From: Pedobacter suwonensis
Lineage (GTDB): Bacteria; Bacteroidota; Bacteroidia; Sphingobacteriales; Sphingobacteriaceae
Length of the DNA: 64,000 nt
Assembly (NCBI RefSeq): GCF_900111825.1
Contig: NZ_FOJM01000006.1
Location: forward strand, 1-64,000
Direction of reading: 5' to 3'
This document shows positions 44,044 through 53,568 of the stretch, in pieces. Position 1 is the stretch's first letter. Every line of letters begins with the position of its first letter. A program made the translations under genes and the position numbers. The notes below the pieces were generated by a model. The model saw only the letters and a program-made list of their open reading frames with translations. It was not told the origin of the DNA and searched no databases.

Positions 44044-45123
44044 ATGAATTTAAAAAACTATGCGCTATTTGCCGTATTAAGCCTGATCATCAGCACTGGC
44101 TTTGCACAAAAAACAAAAAAAAGCACCGAAGCTGCAAAAGTCTGGCCTGTAGAAAAGGCCAATGCCTGGTACAAAGAACATCAGTGGTTAACAGGTGCAA
44201 ACTATATTCCTTCCAATGCCATTAACCAGTTAGAAATGTGGCAGGCTGATACCTTTTCGCCCGAACTGATTGATAAGGAACTGGGATGGGCTGAAGGCAT
44301 CGGCTTTAATACCTTACGTGTTTTCTTGTTCAGCAAAGCCTGGAGCCAGGATCCGGCGGGTTTTAAAAAGAGAATGGATCAGTTTTTAACCATCACTCAG
44401 AAACATGGTATTAAACCGATGTTTGTTTTTTTTGATGATTGCTGGAATAAAACTTCGGCTATTGGCAAACAGCCTGCACCAAAAACAGGCATCCATAATT
44501 CAGGTTGGTTACAGGATCCCGGCGATCCGGCTTTTAAAGAAGAGGCCAATTTTCCTGAACTTGAAAAATATGTTAAGGATGTGCTAAGCCATTTTGCCCA
44601 CGATAAAAGGATTTTGCTCTGGGATTTATATAATGAACCTGGTAATAGTGGAAAGCTGGAGGCTTCCATCCCTTTGCTAACTAAAACCATCGGCTGGGCA
44701 AGAGCTGTCAATCCTGATCAGCCCATTTCCATCGGATTGTGGAGCTGGGGTTTTGAAAAGCTTAACGAGATACAGCTGGCAAATTCAGATATTGTAACTT
44801 ACCATAACTACGAGGCACCGGAATGGCACCAAAGAACCATTGATCTGTTAAAAGCCAGCGGTAGGCCATTAATTTGTACCGAATATATGGCAAGGACGCG
44901 AAACAGCCGTTTCGCTAACATTTTGCCGATGTTAAAAGAAGAAAATGTTGGTGCAATAAACTGGGGTTTTGCTGCGGGTAAAACCAATACCAAATATGCC
45001 TGGGATACACCGCTTGCTGATGGATCTGAACCGATTGAATGGTTTCATGAAATCTTTCAGCCTGATGGTACCCCTTACCGCCAGGATGAAGTTAACCTGA
45101 TTAAAAAACTGAATAACAAATAA
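44044..45123 (+). CDS. GH5-like (clan GH-A) glycoside hydrolase
   Basis: A 359-residue secreted TIM-barrel enzyme; signal peptide ends STGFAQ. The acid/base is Glu198 (LWDLYNEPGN) and the nucleophile is Glu280 (LICTEYMAR), the retaining clan GH-A arrangement. GH5 is most likely; GH-A relatives acting on xylan, mannan or galactan cannot be excluded. It follows the second GH43 by 27 bp and so belongs to the PUL operon. Confidence 0.82.
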   Translation: MNLKNYALFAVLSLIISTGFAQKTKKSTEAAKVWPVEKANAWYKEHQWLTGANYIPSNAINQLEMWQADTFSPELIDKELGWAEGIGFNTLRVFLFSKAWSQDPAGFKKRMDQFLTITQKHGIKPMFVFFDDCWNKTSAIGKQPAPKTGIHNSGWLQDPGDPAFKEEANFPELEKYVKDVLSHFAHDKRILLWDLYNEPGNSGKLEASIPLLTKTIGWARAVNPDQPISIGLWSWGFEKLNEIQLANSDIVTYHNYEAPEWHQRTIDLLKASGRPLICTEYMARTRNSRFANILPMLKEENVGAINWGFAAGKTNTKYAWDTPLADGSEPIEWFHEIFQPDGTPYRQDEVNLIKKLNNK

Positions 45124-45125
45124 AT

Positions 45126-45298
45126 GCGTGTCAGTCTGAGCGGAGTCGAAGACCTTAGTTAAAATAAAGATATCTATTTTTCTACAGGTTATCATTTGTC
45201 GACTTCAATTGAATAGTCGTCCTCTACTGAAGCGCAGTCAGGAGAGATTTATCTAAAAAGATTTCTCGACTGCGTTGCACTTCGCTCGAAATGACGGT
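45126..45298. repeat. cluster of dispersed-repeat fragments
   Basis: TCAGTCTGAGCGGAGTCGAA near 45128-45148 and, near 45265-45296, TCGACTGCGTTGCACTTCGC followed by TCGAAATGACG are inverted-type fragments of a repeat family. Part of an apparent upstream start for the GH2 gene (ATG 45291) falls inside the repeat. Confidence 0.5.
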
Positions 45299-45359
45299 AA
45301 CTCCGGGGATCTTTCACAAGTATTGCCAAACTAGATTTAAATACACAAATTGTAAACAA

Positions 45360-47210
45360 ATGAATAAAAAAGTATCGCTTATTTTATCGCTGCTGGGGCT
45401 GTCGCTATCCCTTTCTGCACAGCAGCAAGACAAGTCATGGTCGATGGTAAAAGGAAAAATCTCATCGCCATGGGCACAGGAAGTTAACCCAAAAAATGTA
45501 TTGCCAGAATATCCACGCCCTCAGCTGGAGCGTATGGGTAACTGGAAAAACCTAAATGGCCTCTGGGATTATGCCATTTCCGAAAAATCGCAGCGCCCGG
45601 CCATTAACCAGGGGAAAATTTTAGTTCCGTTTGCGGTAGAATCTGCACTTTCCGGTGTGGGCAAAACGGTTGGTAAAGACAGCCTCTTATGGTATAAAAC
45701 GGTATTCACGCTTCCGGCGAATATGAAAGGAAAAGAAATTCTACTTCATTTTGGAGCGGTTGACTGGAGAAGCACTGTAAGCATCAATGGCAAAGAAGTA
45801 GGTAAACATGAAGGTGGTTTTGATCCTTTCAGCTTTAATATTACACCATTTTTGAATAAAAGCGGTAAACAGACCTTAACTGTAGAAGTTTGGGATCCAA
45901 CTGACGATGGTCCTCAGCCAAGGGGAAAACAGGTGAAAAAACCGGAGGGAATCTGGTATACACCGGTAACCGGCATCTGGCAAACGGTGTGGATCGAAGC
46001 AGTTAATAAATCACATATCGGTCACCTTAAAATCACACCCGATATCGACCAGCAAACGGTTTCAGTTACTCCAGCTATAAATGGTTCAGGGGCAGATCAG
46101 ATTAAGGTTTCGGCCTGGGATGGTGCAACCAAAGTAGCTGAGGAGGTTGCCGACGGTACGGGCGCAATCATTTTAAAAATAGCCAATCCAAAGTTATGGA
46201 GTCCAAAAAGTCCCTTCTTATACGATTTAAAGGTAGAGCTGATGGCCAAAAATAAAAAGGTAGATGAGGTGAAAAGTTATTTTGCCATGCGTAAAAGTTC
46301 AATGGGCAAAGATCAGAACGGTATTCAGCGCATGTTGTTAAACAATGAATTTGTTTTTCAGTATGGTCCGCTTGATCAGGGTTGGTGGCCTGATGGATTG
46401 TATACCGCGCCAACCGATGCTGCCTTGAAATTCGATATAGATAAAACCAAAGAAATGGGTTTTAATATGATCAGAAAGCACATTAAGGTAGAACCGGCCC
46501 GTTGGTATTACTATTGCGATAAAGCGGGTATGTTGGTTTGGCAGGATATGCCAAGCGGCGATTTGGGTAACGGCTGGGAAAACCGTCCAGGTGTTTTAGA
46601 TCATGGCTCGGATCAAAACAGAACTGCCGAATCAGAAGCTTATTACAGAAAAGAATGGAATGCCATTATTGAAGCCCTTTACAATGTGCCGTCAATTGTG
46701 GTATGGACACCTTTTAATGAGGCATGGGGCCAGTTTAAAACCGTAGAAATTGCCAGATGGACCAAAGAAAAGGATCCTTCAAGGTTGGTAAATACGGCCA
46801 GCGGCGGTAACTTTCATCCGGTAGGCGATATTATCGATCTGCACAATTATCCGCATCCGGCTATGCCGAGTCCTGATTACTTTGGAAAAGATTATGCCTT
46901 GGTATTGGGTGAGTTTGGTGGACTAGGCCTGCCTGTTGATGGCCACGTATGGCAACAAAAGAATAACTGGGGTTATCAGAGTTTTAAAAATAAAACAGAT
47001 TTGTTTAACAAATACGGCCAGTTCATGAAACGTTTGCAAGAATTAATTCCGCTGGGGCTTTCTGCGGGTGTGTATACCCAAACTACAGATGTTGAAGTAG
47101 AAACCAATGGATTGATGACCTATGATAGAAAAGATATTAAATTTTCAGAAGCACAGATGAAAGCTTTGCACGATAAACTATACCAAATTAACGTAACGGT
47201 GCAGAAATAA
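45360..47210 (+). CDS. glycoside hydrolase family 2 protein
   Basis: A 616-residue secreted enzyme from ATG 45360; a start at 45291 would add 23 residues from repeat DNA in front of the signal peptide (LGLSLSLSAQQQ) and is rejected. Sugar-binding domain, immunoglobulin-like domain and TIM barrel follow in order. The acid/base is Glu454 (TPFNEAWGQF) and the nucleophile is Glu518 (VLGEFGGLG). The specificity may be beta-galactosidase, beta-glucuronidase or another GH2 activity. It is the last gene of the PUL. Confidence 0.88.
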   Translation: MNKKVSLILSLLGLSLSLSAQQQDKSWSMVKGKISSPWAQEVNPKNVLPEYPRPQLERMGNWKNLNGLWDYAISEKSQRPAINQGKILVPFAVESALSGVGKTVGKDSLLWYKTVFTLPANMKGKEILLHFGAVDWRSTVSINGKEVGKHEGGFDPFSFNITPFLNKSGKQTLTVEVWDPTDDGPQPRGKQVKKPEGIWYTPVTGIWQTVWIEAVNKSHIGHLKITPDIDQQTVSVTPAINGSGADQIKVSAWDGATKVAEEVADGTGAIILKIANPKLWSPKSPFLYDLKVELMAKNKKVDEVKSYFAMRKSSMGKDQNGIQRMLLNNEFVFQYGPLDQGWWPDGLYTAPTDAALKFDIDKTKEMGFNMIRKHIKVEPARWYYYCDKAGMLVWQDMPSGDLGNGWENRPGVLDHGSDQNRTAESEAYYRKEWNAIIEALYNVPSIVVWTPFNEAWGQFKTVEIARWTKEKDPSRLVNTASGGNFHPVGDIIDLHNYPHPAMPSPDYFGKDYALVLGEFGGLGLPVDGHVWQQKNNWGYQSFKNKTDLFNKYGQFMKRLQELIPLGLSAGVYTQTTDVEVETNGLMTYDRKDIKFSEAQMKALHDKLYQINVTVQK

Positions 47211-47273
47211 ATTTATAAAATTATCATCTCGACTGACCTGCCTTTCGTTACATTGGCAGCGTCCACTAATTCG

Positions 47274-47373
47274 GTCGTCATTGCGCGGAGGAACGACAAA
47301 GCAATCTCTCATGCTAGTGATTCTAGCCGTAAGATTGCTTCGTCAGCTAAAAAAGCCTTCTCGCAATGACGAT
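47274..47373. repeat. REP-like inverted repeat element (copy B)
   Basis: GTCGTCATTGCGCGGAGG is paired at distance with CCTTCTCGCAATGACGAT, with inner arms GACAAAGCAATCT and AGATTGCTTCGTC. It is nearly identical to 41773-41873 and lies just after the GH2 gene, where it might also terminate transcription. Confidence 0.9.
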
Positions 47374-47437
47374 TTTTGAGTTATGCTGACTCATCGGCTA
47401 ATCACTAGGTTTCCCCTGATTATGGATATGTTGCTTT

Positions 47438-47881
47438 TTACGCCTTTAAAGCCATAGAAAGTATGGGGAAAGGTTTTCCAGCTCCGTCCACCTCACTCCG
47501 CTCAAAGGTTTTGAAACCAAGTTTTTTATAAAAACCTACTGCTTGTTCATTCTGCTCATTTACATCTACCATATAAACATGATGTGCTTTTATCGCAAAA
47601 TCAATCAGTCTTTTGCCAAATCCTTTTCCTCTTACATCAGGGTGGATAAAAAGCATTTGGATCGATTCACCATTAATGCCTATAAAACCCATCAACTTTT
47701 CCTCAACCTCGATAGCATATAACTGTACCTGATCAAAATATTCATTTAAAATCAACGAACGGTAGGTGATAATGTCTTTTTCAGAAAGAAAATGGTGTGT
47801 GGCCCTTACCGAGCTTTCCCAAACCGCAATCAGTTTTGCATAATCTTTTCCACTGGCAGCTAAAATTTTTGCTTCTTTCAT
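47438..47881 (-). CDS. GNAT family N-acetyltransferase
   Basis: A 147-residue cytoplasmic acetyltransferase. The acetyl-CoA motif A is FIHPDVRGKGFGKRLIDFAI (about 74-93), with R-G-x-G-F-G, and the C-terminal NEQAVGFYKKLGFKTFERS is typical. Substrate unknown. It is monocistronic. Confidence 0.9.
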   Translation of the reverse strand: MKEAKILAASGKDYAKLIAVWESSVRATHHFLSEKDIITYRSLILNEYFDQVQLYAIEVEEKLMGFIGINGESIQMLFIHPDVRGKGFGKRLIDFAIKAHHVYMVDVNEQNEQAVGFYKKLGFKTFERSEVDGAGKPFPILSMALKA

Positions 47882-48131
47882 TCCATGTGAATCATTTAAT
47901 CTCCAATACTTTGGAAAGTAGTTTCTAAACGTAAAATTTACTGAAAAGTTTGCTTTCGATGATAAGGTCGTTTGGTTTTTATCAGAACCTTAGCAGATTG
48001 ATGTGATTAAGTCGATCGAAAAATATGGCATAGTAAAAGCCTTAAGTTTTTTACGGTTAAGTTAGTCAGGAATTTTTGTCATGGCATCAACTCCATTATC
48101 CATTTTACATCTTCCATTTTAATCTTCCGTT

Positions 48132-48947
48132 TTACTTATTCCAGCTCACCACCTTAATTTCATCACCCACACAGATGGTCCCCGTTTGCTGATGCAGTAA
48201 ATTTTGTCCGAACATGATTTTGTTCCCTATCTTGCGGTAGCTGGCCAGTGTTTTTAAAGGTTCCTGGCCCTTAAAACCCGTTTGTTGGTCGATTGTAATG
48301 AGTATGCACCTTGAGCATGGTTTTACAGCCGAAAATAAAACCTCACCAATAAAAAAGTCCTTAAAACTATCCTCAACATGAGCCTCACCTCCGGTGAAAA
48401 CAAAATTTGGCCGAAAACGGTCCATCAGAACGGGTTCTGGTAGTTTTCCATTCAGTTCATTAAGCGAAGATTGACCGATGAGGAGGCAAGGATAACCATC
48501 AGCAAAACTCACCACTTCATTATTTTGGGCATAATCCCGATCAACCAGTCGCTTTTCAGTTAATGGCATCTTTACCAATCTAACCTTAAACTTTAGGAAA
48601 TCAGAAAACCAATCACTTACTATTTTATTTACTTCAATCGCATTAACCATATCGTTCCAAATCTCAACTGAAATCTGCTCTCCGGTATCTTCATCCATGG
48701 AAAAGGATGTACTTAAACCAGGCAATGTCTTATGGGAAACGATTAATTTACCATTACAGATGTTCACTTGTAAAAGGGCCAGTTCTGCATGTTTCCTTTG
48801 GGTAATAAACATCCCTTTCTCATCAACCAACATCCATCTTCTGTCGTATTGTAAGCCTTTTTCTTCAAGCTTGGCTTCCTGTAAACTTAGGCCTCCCAGC
48901 GATTTTATAGGATAAATGTTAATTTCGGAAAGGAAAAATTGATTCAT
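48132..48947 (-). CDS. MOSC domain-containing protein
   Basis: A 271-residue protein with an N-terminal MOSC beta-barrel domain (INIYPIKSLGGLSLQEAKL) and a C-terminal MOSC domain carrying the conserved Cys motif KPCSRCILITID (about 212-223). MOSC proteins bind molybdenum cofactor and include amidoxime-reducing components such as YcbX. The bacterial partner is usually a ferredoxin-type domain, which is absent here. Substrate unknown. Confidence 0.88.
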   Translation of the reverse strand: MNQFFLSEINIYPIKSLGGLSLQEAKLEEKGLQYDRRWMLVDEKGMFITQRKHAELALLQVNICNGKLIVSHKTLPGLSTSFSMDEDTGEQISVEIWNDMVNAIEVNKIVSDWFSDFLKFKVRLVKMPLTEKRLVDRDYAQNNEVVSFADGYPCLLIGQSSLNELNGKLPEPVLMDRFRPNFVFTGGEAHVEDSFKDFFIGEVLFSAVKPCSRCILITIDQQTGFKGQEPLKTLASYRKIGNKIMFGQNLLHQQTGTICVGDEIKVVSWNK

Positions 48948-49148
48948 GCCTTAAAGATAAAAAACACAATCCGGATTTAGCTGTTTGCCAGAATTGAATT
49001 ACCTCATGAACGAGACAACGGATATGAACCAACATATTTATTACAAATGCCCAAACTATTAAACTTAAAAATCTTGTAATCACTTTTTGTCTATACAATA
49101 GATTTCGGATTTTGTATCTGATTAGGCGGGCCAGCTCCAGCTAAATAA

Positions 49149-49180
49149 AACGGAGCTTCCTGATCGAAAGCTCCGTTTGT
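49149..49180 (-). terminator. intrinsic terminator after the PRC-barrel gene
   Basis: ACGGAGCTT pairs with AAGCTCCGT across a 9-nt loop. Read on the minus strand a T-rich tail (TTTTATTT) follows. It lies about 55 bp past the PRC-barrel stop codon. Confidence 0.7.
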
Positions 49181-49234
49181 TCTGCTATTAAGTCTATTGG
49201 AAATGCTTTTACCGTAATTCCAATCTATTGTTCA

Positions 49235-49744
49235 TTAAATTAATGGGTCAGCATCCTGATTACGGGTATTTTGATCGGGAAAACTATTACGGTCAAAATG
49301 GTGGTGACGATAAAAGTTTGCCCGGTCTATCTCCACAATTTCATCTTCCAGTCGCAGTGCCGCGGGACTGCCTATCACACTGCGGATCTCATTCTCCATT
49401 TGAGGGGTAACCTCACCTATGATATATCTTGGCATTGCCCTAAACTGATCATGGTGGATATCAGGTAAAATAACCTCTTTTTTATCTTCACCTAAATTTG
49501 CAAGGCCAATAGGGATCAATATCGCTTTTTCCTCCAAATCTTCGCCCATGTCAACAAGTTCCACAATGATATATCGAATTGCATTTTGTGCGGGGTCAAA
49601 CAGGAGATCCCGGACCTTCCCAACCGAATCACCGGCTTCATTTCTTACCGGCCATCCTTTAATGTCGGCCTCGCCATCGCTTAATTGATAATTACTTTTT
49701 GAAAGTTCCTCTAAATTACTGTATACAATAGTTCCTGAATCCAT
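49235..49744 (-). CDS. PRC-barrel domain protein
   Basis: A 169-residue soluble protein. The PRC barrel lies at about 25-95 (IKGWPVRNEAGDSVGKVRDL and AIRYIIVELVDMGED). The rest is acidic with a His-rich tail (YRHHHFDRN). Such proteins are common in environmental Bacteroidota and are often stress-related, but their role is not defined. It is monocistronic with its own terminator. Confidence 0.8.
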   Translation of the reverse strand: MDSGTIVYSNLEELSKSNYQLSDGEADIKGWPVRNEAGDSVGKVRDLLFDPAQNAIRYIIVELVDMGEDLEEKAILIPIGLANLGEDKKEVILPDIHHDQFRAMPRYIIGEVTPQMENEIRSVIGSPAALRLEDEIVEIDRANFYRHHHFDRNSFPDQNTRNQDADPLI

Positions 49745-50019
49745 AATTGATTTTGTTTAAGGGGGCTATTCATAAAGTGCCCATTTTTACAACAGGTTTA
49801 ACCAGCAGATGGTTTTTTAAAACTTATCAGGTAGTTTGTAAAAAAGGGAAACGAACCAGGTATCACAAAGTCGAACTTGTTTATAAGTGTTTGTTGCCTA
49901 GTTTTTTATGTTAGTATGGCCAGATGTGGAAATCCGTTAGATATTAATTGGAAAAAACAGTCAGCTATTGTAAGGTTTTACGTTTATTTTGTATAATATT
50001 AAAATAGAATCAGAAGCTA

Positions 50020-50310
50020 ATGAATATAACTGAATTTAAAAAGTTATTAGAAAAAGACAGTCCGGATGCCCACCTGTCAGTCCAGCTGCGGGCACTTTGG
50101 TACGATGCAAAGGGAGATTGGCATAAGGCCCATGATCAGGTTGATCAGTTAGGCGATTTGGCCTCTGCGCGTATCCATGCATACCTGCATCGCAAAGAAG
50201 GGGATACCTGGAATGCGAATTACTGGTATGCTAAAGCTGGAGAGAAATTGCCTGTACTATCACTGGATCAGGAGTGGGAAACGCTGGTTCAGCGTTTTTT
50301 AGCGGTATAA
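50020..50310 (+). CDS. small conserved hypothetical protein, 96 aa
   Basis: A 96-residue soluble helical protein with a TPR-like feel: LRALWYDAKGDWHKAHDQV, then ARIHAYLHRKEGDTWNANYW. The pairs of helices with GDW/GDTW turns suggest one or two helical repeats. Function unknown. It is convergent with the GH92 gene, with a hairpin between. Confidence 0.65.
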   Translation: MNITEFKKLLEKDSPDAHLSVQLRALWYDAKGDWHKAHDQVDQLGDLASARIHAYLHRKEGDTWNANYWYAKAGEKLPVLSLDQEWETLVQRFLAV

Positions 50311-50318
50311 CCTAGATG

Positions 50319-50352
50319 AGCTAACCTAATGGCAACGGACATTGGGTTAGCT
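50319..50352. terminator. hairpin between convergent genes
   Basis: AGCTAACCTAATG and CATTGGGTTAGCT pair with one G-T wobble over an 8-nt loop. It sits in the 92-bp gap between the small helical gene and GH92 and can serve both strands. Confidence 0.6.
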
Positions 50353-50402
50353 TTAGAGGTGTACTTAAAATGATATTATTTGCCTGAAGCCGCCCGGTCT
50401 TT

Positions 50403-52676
50403 TTATTTCGCAGGCATTTTAAATGAAGGTGGAAGTGAACTTTCATCCGCTGCCCAAAGCTTATTTGGGTGTTTGCCCATTACCAGCTCTAATTTGCCCC
50501 CTTTCATTAAATCATCATGGGTAAACCACGATTTATTCCATACCATACCATTCAGTTTAGCAGATTGAATGTATTTATTTTCTGGGGAATAGTTGATACA
50601 GTTCAGCTCAAATTTTTTGTTGTTTCCAAGGTCCAGTTTAACATTGGCAAAAGTTGGGCTGCCAATCACGTACATAGGCAAGCCTGGGGTTATCGGGTAA
50701 AAGCCCATCTGCGAAAATACGACAAAAGATGTAAGGCCACCACCATCCTCATCACCAGGAATCCCCATTAAATCATTGCGAAACCACTGGGTTAATAAAC
50801 TCCTCACCCGTTTTTGTGTTCTCCAGGGCTGTCCGGCATAATTATACAGGTAAGGAATATGCATAGCGGGTTCATTACCCATAGAAAATTGACCAACATT
50901 GCCGGTATGGTCGGGTAACTGCGAATAAAAATCAAACCTGCTTTTTCCAAGCGGGGTATTATACATTTTTTCCAGTTCATCAACAAAAGTCTGTTTACCA
51001 CCCATCATATTCACCAGATCGCCGATATTGTGCAGCACATCCCAACGGTAGAGCCAGCCATTATTTTCATCATAAGTTTCTCTGGCACCAAGTCCGCCTG
51101 AAAAACGGTAATCCAGCGGTTTAATAAATCTACCTTCTGCATCCTTAGGGTGAAAAAACCTGGTTTCAGGATTAAAAACGGTGTGGTAGCTGGTACTTTT
51201 ATCTAAAAAATGTTTTGCCTCTTCGGTTTTACCTAACTGCTGTGCGATATTGCCCAGGCACCATTCATCATAAACGGTACCCAAGGTTACCGCAATAGGT
51301 TGGCGTTTTTCAAATCCATGAACTTCTGCTGCGGTTTCTTTCTCGCCCTCAGGTAAAGCGGGAAAATAGCCCTTATCTTTAAAAAACTGATCTAAAACAC
51401 CTGCTTTTTTTGATGACCATGGGGCAAGGGTCTTTTCAGTAATTGCTGCTTTACAATACTGGTAGGCTTCTTCAAGATTAAAACTTCTCAAACCCTTGTT
51501 ATAAGCATCAATTATAGTAGCCACGCCATGGTTGCTGTTCATTCTCCGGCTATCACCGGTTACTTCCGGAAAAGTCGGCATCCAGTGGTCGTTCATCTGT
51601 TGGGCCATTCGCAGATAAGAATTAATCATGTCGCCTTCCATTTTCGGCTCAATAATTACGCGAAGCGGATGTGTTGCGCGGTAGGTATCCCAAATCCAGT
51701 CGTCAGTAAAAAATGGCACACCATTATCGTTGTGCACTTTTCCATCGAAGGCGCTAAAATATTTTCCATCTTCAGATAAGCTGATCATCCTTTCGTAGGT
51801 GCGGTAAAGGGAGGTATAAAAGATCGTTTTGGCGGTTTCATCTGTACCCGTTACCTGGATTTTTCCAAGCGTGGCATTCCAGATATTTCTGCCCGTCTGC
51901 GCCACCTGGTCCAGGTTGTAATCCTTAATTTCGCGACGTAGATTTTGCTTTGCCTGTTCTACGCTAATAAATGATATACCATAACGTGCCTTAATCTGCC
52001 GGGTTTGCGCAGGAAATTTTAAAATAAGATAAGCATCCCGGCCGGAAGTTGACTGTTGGCTTGAATTTAGGTTATCTCCACTGTGCGTACCCGATTCAAC
52101 AGGTTTTAAATCAGTTTCAAAATAGAGGTAAACCCTGGTATTATTGTCCAGTTTCTGAAACCCACTTACCACATTTTGGTTTACTTTTAATTCGCCGTTT
52201 TTGGTGTTTAAAATCAGGTAAGGCGGAACATTTGTTTGCGAAAAATGGAGTGCATATATCCCTGATTGATGAGATGGGGCAAATTGTACATTAATCCCAT
52301 GATCATCAAGATCTACCTGATAGTAATAGGGCTTAATCACCTCATTGTCGTAGCCATAAGAAATAACATGACCCGCCTTTTTGAGGTCGCCCTGAAAAGG
52401 ACTTAAATTAAAAGCCGAGCTGCCCCGGTGACTGGTAACCACAACTGGCAGACCTTGTATCGTATTACTGGTGAAATTATCACGCTCCGGATAAACCCTT
52501 AACAAACTGTTGGGTAAATGAACGGTAGGGTATGTGGGCACAAGTAAATGGCTGATGTTGCCAATATATGGGTTAACATAGTCTACCGGTTGCTTTTTAG
52601 TTTGTGCATGCACGAAACTGATGCAGGCGATCAGGGTGAATATTGCACTTAATACCGGATGTGTATATTTTTTCAT
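50403..52676 (-). CDS. GH92 family alpha-mannosidase
   Basis: A 757-residue secreted enzyme of GH92, calcium-dependent exo-alpha-mannosidases. A signal peptide (LIACISFVHAQT) is followed by an N-terminal beta-sandwich (VDYVNPYIGNISHLLVPTYP) and an (alpha/alpha)6 catalytic domain containing FFTDDWIWDTYRATHPL and GIPGDEDGGGLTSF. The linkage hydrolysed (1,2, 1,3, 1,4 or 1,6) cannot be predicted here. It is outside the PUL, on the opposite strand, and has no SusC/D next to it. Confidence 0.92.
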   Translation of the reverse strand: MKKYTHPVLSAIFTLIACISFVHAQTKKQPVDYVNPYIGNISHLLVPTYPTVHLPNSLLRVYPERDNFTSNTIQGLPVVVTSHRGSSAFNLSPFQGDLKKAGHVISYGYDNEVIKPYYYQVDLDDHGINVQFAPSHQSGIYALHFSQTNVPPYLILNTKNGELKVNQNVVSGFQKLDNNTRVYLYFETDLKPVESGTHSGDNLNSSQQSTSGRDAYLILKFPAQTRQIKARYGISFISVEQAKQNLRREIKDYNLDQVAQTGRNIWNATLGKIQVTGTDETAKTIFYTSLYRTYERMISLSEDGKYFSAFDGKVHNDNGVPFFTDDWIWDTYRATHPLRVIIEPKMEGDMINSYLRMAQQMNDHWMPTFPEVTGDSRRMNSNHGVATIIDAYNKGLRSFNLEEAYQYCKAAITEKTLAPWSSKKAGVLDQFFKDKGYFPALPEGEKETAAEVHGFEKRQPIAVTLGTVYDEWCLGNIAQQLGKTEEAKHFLDKSTSYHTVFNPETRFFHPKDAEGRFIKPLDYRFSGGLGARETYDENNGWLYRWDVLHNIGDLVNMMGGKQTFVDELEKMYNTPLGKSRFDFYSQLPDHTGNVGQFSMGNEPAMHIPYLYNYAGQPWRTQKRVRSLLTQWFRNDLMGIPGDEDGGGLTSFVVFSQMGFYPITPGLPMYVIGSPTFANVKLDLGNNKKFELNCINYSPENKYIQSAKLNGMVWNKSWFTHDDLMKGGKLELVMGKHPNKLWAADESSLPPSFKMPAK

Positions 52677-52918
52677 GTCAGGACTTTAATTAGATGGAAC
52701 AAAAAGAAACTTTTCAAAAAGCGATATCAGCATTGATGTGGAACCATCCGTATCATTAATCATGTATATCTTTTTAAGATGCCAAATTAGTAAAACGATT
52801 TATCAAATCTAATGTAAAGGGCTAGTTTATCAAAAAAAATACAGAAGGGAATCCTTTTATTTTAGCGGGTATATCTTTCCGTCAGCTAAATGGTTAGGCT
52901 TGGCCGGCGCTGTATAAA

Positions 52919-52956
52919 CAAAAAGAGCGATGAATAAATTCACCGCTCCCGTTTTA
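52919..52956 (-). terminator. intrinsic terminator after the head-GIN gene
   Basis: GAGCG[AG]TGAA and TTCA[CT]CGCTC form a nearly perfect stem. Read on the minus strand a run of T (TTTTTG) follows. It lies just past the stop at 52972. Confidence 0.65.
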
Positions 52957-52971
52957 TTTAAATTTTATTAT

Positions 52972-53568
52972 TTATTTGGCTAATGATGCAGTTTGAGTTG
53001 CACCTACTGGTGAGCTCATTTGTGTTTTCAATGCAGCAAATCTGTCTAAATTAAGTTTTGGTGTGCTGCCCATTACCAGGATATGCTCCTGAGTAGCACC
53101 ACTTAATTTTAGATCCGCACGATCCTCAATTACTGTATATAGACCTTCGGTATTAGAGTCGATCGCTGCAACAGCATCTCCGTTTAAGAATAATTGAAGA
53201 TATTTTGAATTTAATTTACCTGAAGTTTTTACCACCGCGTTATCAGATGCCTGTACTCTGAAAATGTTTTTTACAGAAACGGTAATTTTAGCCACATTTC
53301 CATCGGCTGAACTGATTTTTAAGGCATGTCCATCCTGGATCACTTTTACTTTACCGGTGTTATCTTCGTTATAGCTTACGCTTTCTTTTTCACCTTGAAC
53401 CAGCGTAATTTCTACATTTCCGCTTACAATAACTTGTTGGATATCTTTAGGCGTTGAAATTTTGATTGGCTGTTTTTCGTGTGCCATTACACTTGTTGAG
53501 AAAATTGCAGAAGTTAAAGCGATAGCTGTTAATACTGATTTTGTTAGGGTTTTGATAGAGGTTTTCAT
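52972..53568 (-). CDS. DUF2807 (head GIN domain) family protein
   Basis: A 198-residue secreted protein, signal peptide ending TSVMAHE. The rest is a repetitive beta-solenoid-like DUF2807 region: VIVSGNVEITLVQGEKESV, then KISSADGNVAKITVSV and LFLNGDAVAAID. Members are often called putative auto-transporter adhesin head domains, but function is unknown. It is monocistronic with a terminator. Confidence 0.82.
   Translation of the reverse strand: MKTSIKTLTKSVLTAIALTSAIFSTSVMAHEKQPIKISTPKDIQQVIVSGNVEITLVQGEKESVSYNEDNTGKVKVIQDGHALKISSADGNVAKITVSVKNIFRVQASDNAVVKTSGKLNSKYLQLFLNGDAVAAIDSNTEGLYTVIEDRADLKLSGATQEHILVMGSTPKLNLDRFAALKTQMSSPVGATQTASLAK

Noticed and set aside
45291..45359. N-terminal extension of the GH2 protein
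   Set aside because: It would place repeat-derived residues in front of a clear signal peptide; ATG 45360 is the better start.
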